NCBI GenBank assembly: GCA_022710895.1 | Contig: JAKLGB010000002.1 | Span: 20,344-62,952 of the forward strand | Length of the DNA stretch: 42,609 bases | Origin: Bacillota bacterium | GTDB lineage: Bacteria; Bacillota_I; Bacilli_A; Izemoplasmatales; Hujiaoplasmataceae | Direction: 5' to 3' | Shown: positions 39,820 to 42,609 of the stretch, in pieces | Position numbering within the stretch: the first letter of the stretch is position 1 | Layout: every line of letters starts with the position of its first letter | Notes under the pieces: generated by a model | Told to the model about the DNA's origin: nothing | What the model saw: only the letters and a program-made list of their open reading frames with translations | Databases searched by the model: none | Made by a program: the position numbers and the translations under genes

Positions 39820-42333
39820 ATGCATACTTACGAACCGAAACTGATTGAAAGACTCAACGCCGACATCAAGGTTCATTTTCCCCACTTGTTTTTAATCGAC
39901 GACTCCATGAACAAAACCTTTGAGGGCGTTTCGCGATTGGTAATGCTGGATCGCTATGCTCAAAAAGACATCAACCACCAAACCCTTTCCATCGGCGATT
40001 TGGTCTTGTGCGTGGTCGTGGATGACCCCAAATTCCCTTCTCGGGGAATCGGGTATGTCGCCAAAATCAAAGGTGATTTGGTCCACATCCGACTGGAAGA
40101 TGCCTACGCCGCCTTGGCGAAAGACCTTCAGCCCAATGGCGAGGTGATCCGTCCGGTCGGTCAAATCGATAAACCGATGGAGATTTTCTTTGAACAGATC
40201 GCCCATCGAGTCGCCAATAACCTCCTTTTCGGTGAAACCGTCGATCACGCCAAGGATTTTTACCGAGAGATCGCCGAACTTAATCTCGTCCCCGCCGGGC
40301 GGGTTCTTTTCGGAGCGGGTTCGCAGAGCGCGGTGACCTACTTCAATTGTTTTGTCATGCCCTTTGTTCACGACTCCCGCGTGGGTATCAGCGAACACCG
40401 CAAACAGGTCATGGAGATCATGTCCCGCGGCGGGGGAGTCGGAACCAACGGGTCGACCCTGAGACCCAAGAACACTTTGGCCAAAGGCGTCAGCGGAAAA
40501 TCCAGCGGGGCCGTCAGTTGGCTTCAGGATCTCAGCCAATTGACCAATCTGGTCGAACAAGGAGGCTCTCGCCGCGGAGCCCAGATGATCATGATGGCCG
40601 ACTGGCATCCCGACATCATCGAATTCATCGTTTCCAAAATGCAAAACCCCAAAATTCTTCGCTTTCTCATCGAGAACATCGCGGATGAGGATATCGTTCG
40701 CGAAGCCAATGCCAAACTGAAGTTCGTTCCGTATTCCGACGAAGAAATCGAAATGATCGAAACTCTGAAAAATACGGAAGAATCCCAACCGGGTACTTTG
40801 AAAGCTTCCACCCTTCGAAGAGTGTATGACATGCTGGCGACCAAAGGAAAATTCGAAGTCAGAAATCCTGACTTTTTCAACGGAGCGAATATTTCGGTGG
40901 CGATCACCAAAGAATTCATGGAGGCCGTCGAACAGGACGGCACCTATGACTTGCGCTTTCCCGACGTCGATCACTATACCAAAGGCGAAAAAGCCGCATA
41001 TGACGAAAAATGGTCGTCCGTCGGCGATGTCCGCGAATGGGAGAAGATGGGGTATCGTGTCAAGGTACACAAAACGATCCGGGCCCGCGACCTGTGGAAT
41101 CTGATCAACATCTGCGCCACCTATTCGGCCGAACCGGGCATTTTCTTCCTTGACAACGCCAACGATATGACCAACGCCCGCGGGTACGGACAGAAAGTCG
41201 TCTGCACGAACCCCTGCGGAGAACAACCGCTCGCCCCTTATTCGGTGTGCAATCTCGCCGCCATCAATCTGGCGAATATGCATGATGGGATCACGGGCGA
41301 TGTCGATTGGGACAAACTGGAACGGACGGTCCGAACGAGCGTCCGCATGCAGGATAACGTTATTGACCGTACCACGTACTTTCTGGAGGAGAATCGCCGT
41401 CAAGCCCAAGGGGAACGGCGGGTCGGTTTGGGAATCATGGGTCTTCACGACCTCATGATCTTTTGCGGATTGCGGTACGGGTCGAAAGCCGGAAACGCCT
41501 TTGTGGATAAGCTGATGCGGTTCATCGCCATCAACGCCTACTCCGCTTCCATCGATTTGGCGAAGGAGAAAGGGAGTTTTCCCTTCCTCGAACAATATGG
41601 TTCGCGAGCCAAATTCATCGAATCGGGCTATATGAAACAAATGCCGAAATTCATCCGTGACGGGGTCCTGAAATACGGAATTCGCAACTCTCATCTCCTG
41701 ACGATCGCTCCGACCGGGTCCACGGGGACGATGGTGGGCGTATCCACCGGCTTGGAACCGTATTTCGCCTTCAAGTACTTCCGTAGCGGTCGGCTGGGGA
41801 AATTCATGGAAGTGGACGCTCCGATCGTTGAACGGTATCTCCAACTCCATCCCGAATTCCGGGGAAAAGCGCTGCCTGACATTTTCGTCTCGGCGATGGA
41901 TCTTCCGGCCATCGAACACGCGACAGTGCAGTGCATCATCCAGCGATGGGTCGATTCCTCCATTTCCAAAACCGTCAATGCCCCCAAGGGGTACAGCGTC
42001 CAGCAGGTAGAGGATTTGTACATGTTCTTGTACAAGCATGGTGCCAAAGGCGGAACCATCTATGTGGATGGCAGCCGCGACGCCCAAGTTCTGACCTTAA
42101 AAGGGGAGGAAAACGTTCCCGTCCAACTCGATATCATCGACATGGGCATCCATGTCGAAGAGACGAAAACACCGGAAACGGAAAGCCAGCTCCATCTTCG
42201 CACCAAAGCGGGAAGGAACATCGGTGTGGAAATCGGGGACATCTGCCCGATTTGCTTGGAGGGCACGGTCGAAGATATCGGCGGATGCCATACCTGTTCA
42301 AACTGCAATATCCAATTGAAGTGCGGATTATAA
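39820..42333 (+). CDS. nrdJ: Adenosylcobalamin-dependent ribonucleotide reductase (class II)
   Basis: 837-residue enzyme that makes deoxyribonucleotides with a B12-derived radical and needs no oxygen. The thiyl-radical Cys 466 lies in TNPCGEQ with Asn 464 and Glu 468. The redox pair is Cys 177 (YFNC) and Cys 477 (YSVC), which become linked on turnover. The C-terminus has two CxxC pairs (CPIC and CSNC) in the last 35 residues, the swinging thiol tail. GVGTNGSTLRPKN and TIAPTGSTGTM are also class II signatures. GAAGAGG precedes the ATG. No nrdA or nrdD appears in the window, and no cobalamin riboswitch is seen upstream. Confidence 0.96.
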   Translation: MHTYEPKLIERLNADIKVHFPHLFLIDDSMNKTFEGVSRLVMLDRYAQKDINHQTLSIGDLVLCVVVDDPKFPSRGIGYVAKIKGDLVHIRLEDAYAALAKDLQPNGEVIRPVGQIDKPMEIFFEQIAHRVANNLLFGETVDHAKDFYREIAELNLVPAGRVLFGAGSQSAVTYFNCFVMPFVHDSRVGISEHRKQVMEIMSRGGGVGTNGSTLRPKNTLAKGVSGKSSGAVSWLQDLSQLTNLVEQGGSRRGAQMIMMADWHPDIIEFIVSKMQNPKILRFLIENIADEDIVREANAKLKFVPYSDEEIEMIETLKNTEESQPGTLKASTLRRVYDMLATKGKFEVRNPDFFNGANISVAITKEFMEAVEQDGTYDLRFPDVDHYTKGEKAAYDEKWSSVGDVREWEKMGYRVKVHKTIRARDLWNLINICATYSAEPGIFFLDNANDMTNARGYGQKVVCTNPCGEQPLAPYSVCNLAAINLANMHDGITGDVDWDKLERTVRTSVRMQDNVIDRTTYFLEENRRQAQGERRVGLGIMGLHDLMIFCGLRYGSKAGNAFVDKLMRFIAINAYSASIDLAKEKGSFPFLEQYGSRAKFIESGYMKQMPKFIRDGVLKYGIRNSHLLTIAPTGSTGTMVGVSTGLEPYFAFKYFRSGRLGKFMEVDAPIVERYLQLHPEFRGKALPDIFVSAMDLPAIEHATVQCIIQRWVDSSISKTVNAPKGYSVQQVEDLYMFLYKHGAKGGTIYVDGSRDAQVLTLKGEENVPVQLDIIDMGIHVEETKTPETESQLHLRTKAGRNIGVEIGDICPICLEGTVEDIGGCHTCSNCNIQLKCGL

Positions 42334-42337
42334 AAAT

Positions 42338-42385
42338 AACCTCGTTTTCGGTCCTTTCATCGGCCCGGAAACGAGGTTGTTTTAT
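42338..42385. terminator. Bidirectional terminator between nrdJ and the peroxidase
   Basis: AACCTCGTTT (42338-42347) pairs with AAACGAGGTT (42369-42378), with extra inner GC pairs; T-rich on the plus side and T-rich on the minus side. Confidence 0.85.
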
Positions 42386-42609
42386 TCCGTTTGTTTGATC
42401 AGTTCCACAATCGCCGCTTCCATTCGCGAAGGTGGGGTGGTCGGGGGAAACCGTTTCACGACGCGCCCTTGCCGGTCGATGAGGAATTTGGTGAAATTCC
42501 AAGGGATTTGCGAGCGGAACCATCCGCCCTTTTTGGATTTCAGAAAACGGTAAAGCGGTGCCGTCCGTCGCCCGTTGACGTCGATTTTCGCAAATTGCGG
42601 GAAAGTGAT
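42382..42609 (-). CDS. Glutathione peroxidase family protein, N-terminus beyond the window
   Basis: The last 75 residues of a thiol-dependent peroxidase, read on the minus strand from the window edge to a TAA at 42384-42382. FPQFAKIDVNG and PLYRFLKSKKGG match the mid-region of bacterial GPx (BsaA/BtuE) proteins. IPWNFTKFLIDRQG carries the catalytic Trp-Asn pair, and VVKRFPPTTPPSRMEAAIVELI is the usual C-terminus. The catalytic Cys and first half are outside the window. These enzymes reduce peroxides, usually with thioredoxin rather than glutathione. It converges on nrdJ. Confidence 0.92.
   Translation of the reverse strand: MTFPQFAKIDVNGRRTAPLYRFLKSKKGGWFRSQIPWNFTKFLIDRQGRVVKRFPPTTPPSRMEAAIVELIKQTE

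Noticed and set aside
1-42609. Defence systems, toxin-antitoxin pairs, phage or transposase genes
   Set aside because: None of the reading frames carries such domains; the many long open frames opposite real genes are shadows.

Overview
The window is a 42.6 kb piece of a bacterial chromosome with roughly balanced base composition, the standard code (TGA is used as a stop throughout), strong Shine-Dalgarno sites, classic -35/-10 promoters with many extended -10 elements, and U-tailed hairpin terminators. The rnc / dnaD-nth order, the Rgg-like regulator, a near-consensus CcpA cre site, CsoR-type copper control, an ECF transporter S component and YceD-rpmF all point to Bacillota. The Thr/Ser-rich lipoprotein linker and lone rsmH would suit a lineage near Mollicutes/Erysipelotrichia, but that finer placement is a guess. 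Most of the window is housekeeping and metabolism. I see no prophage, insertion sequence, CRISPR array or toxin-antitoxin locus.

Layout. 1-7.2 kb: rnc (5' partial), dnaD, nth, an Rgg-like regulator, mrp (minus strand), a LmbE-type deacetylase, yceD-rpmF and rsmH. 7.2-7.6 kb: tRNA-Gly(TCC), tRNA-Ser(CGA) and tRNA-Pro(CGG). 7.7-9.6 kb: an AT-richer accessory patch with a perfect 16-bp inverted repeat, a second XRE regulator, and a compact RNA-like element with its own promoter and terminator. 9.7-15.1 kb: a cytochrome-b5-like lipoprotein, a YwaF/TMEM164-like membrane protein, and the spermidine/putrescine operon potABCD. 15.3-19.1 kb: an operon of an MFS_2 carrier, a PlsC-like acyltransferase with a zinc ribbon, and a second MFS carrier. 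19.2-26.2 kb (minus strand): a TspO-related protein, the three-gene pnt transhydrogenase operon, and an acyltransferase / HAD phosphatase / aldehyde dehydrogenase operon. 26.4-32.5 kb: DUF2207-lemA, a GNAT and an EamA carrier, ferritin, and a membrane GGDEF protein. 32.6-35.5 kb: copA and csoR, converging and sharing an operator motif. 35.6-42.6 kb: an ECF S component, a uridine-kinase-like gene and a cupin; then tkt, an adenosylcobalamin-dependent ribonucleotide reductase, and the end of a glutathione peroxidase.

How the parts may work together. Two separate operons join acyltransferases to lipid-type partners (an MFS_2 carrier in one; a phosphatase and a class-3 aldehyde dehydrogenase in the other). 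This suggests scavenging or remodelling of exogenous lipids, and the first operon is the best candidate here for an undescribed system. NADPH supply (pnt, under a predicted cre site, and tkt) would feed ribonucleotide reductase and peroxidase. Copper and iron handling (CopA/CsoR, ferritin) and polyamine uptake plus an SSAT-like acetyltransferase make up the rest. The second candidate for novelty is the promoter / three-way-junction / terminator arrangement at 9468-9593, upstream of the heme-type lipoprotein.
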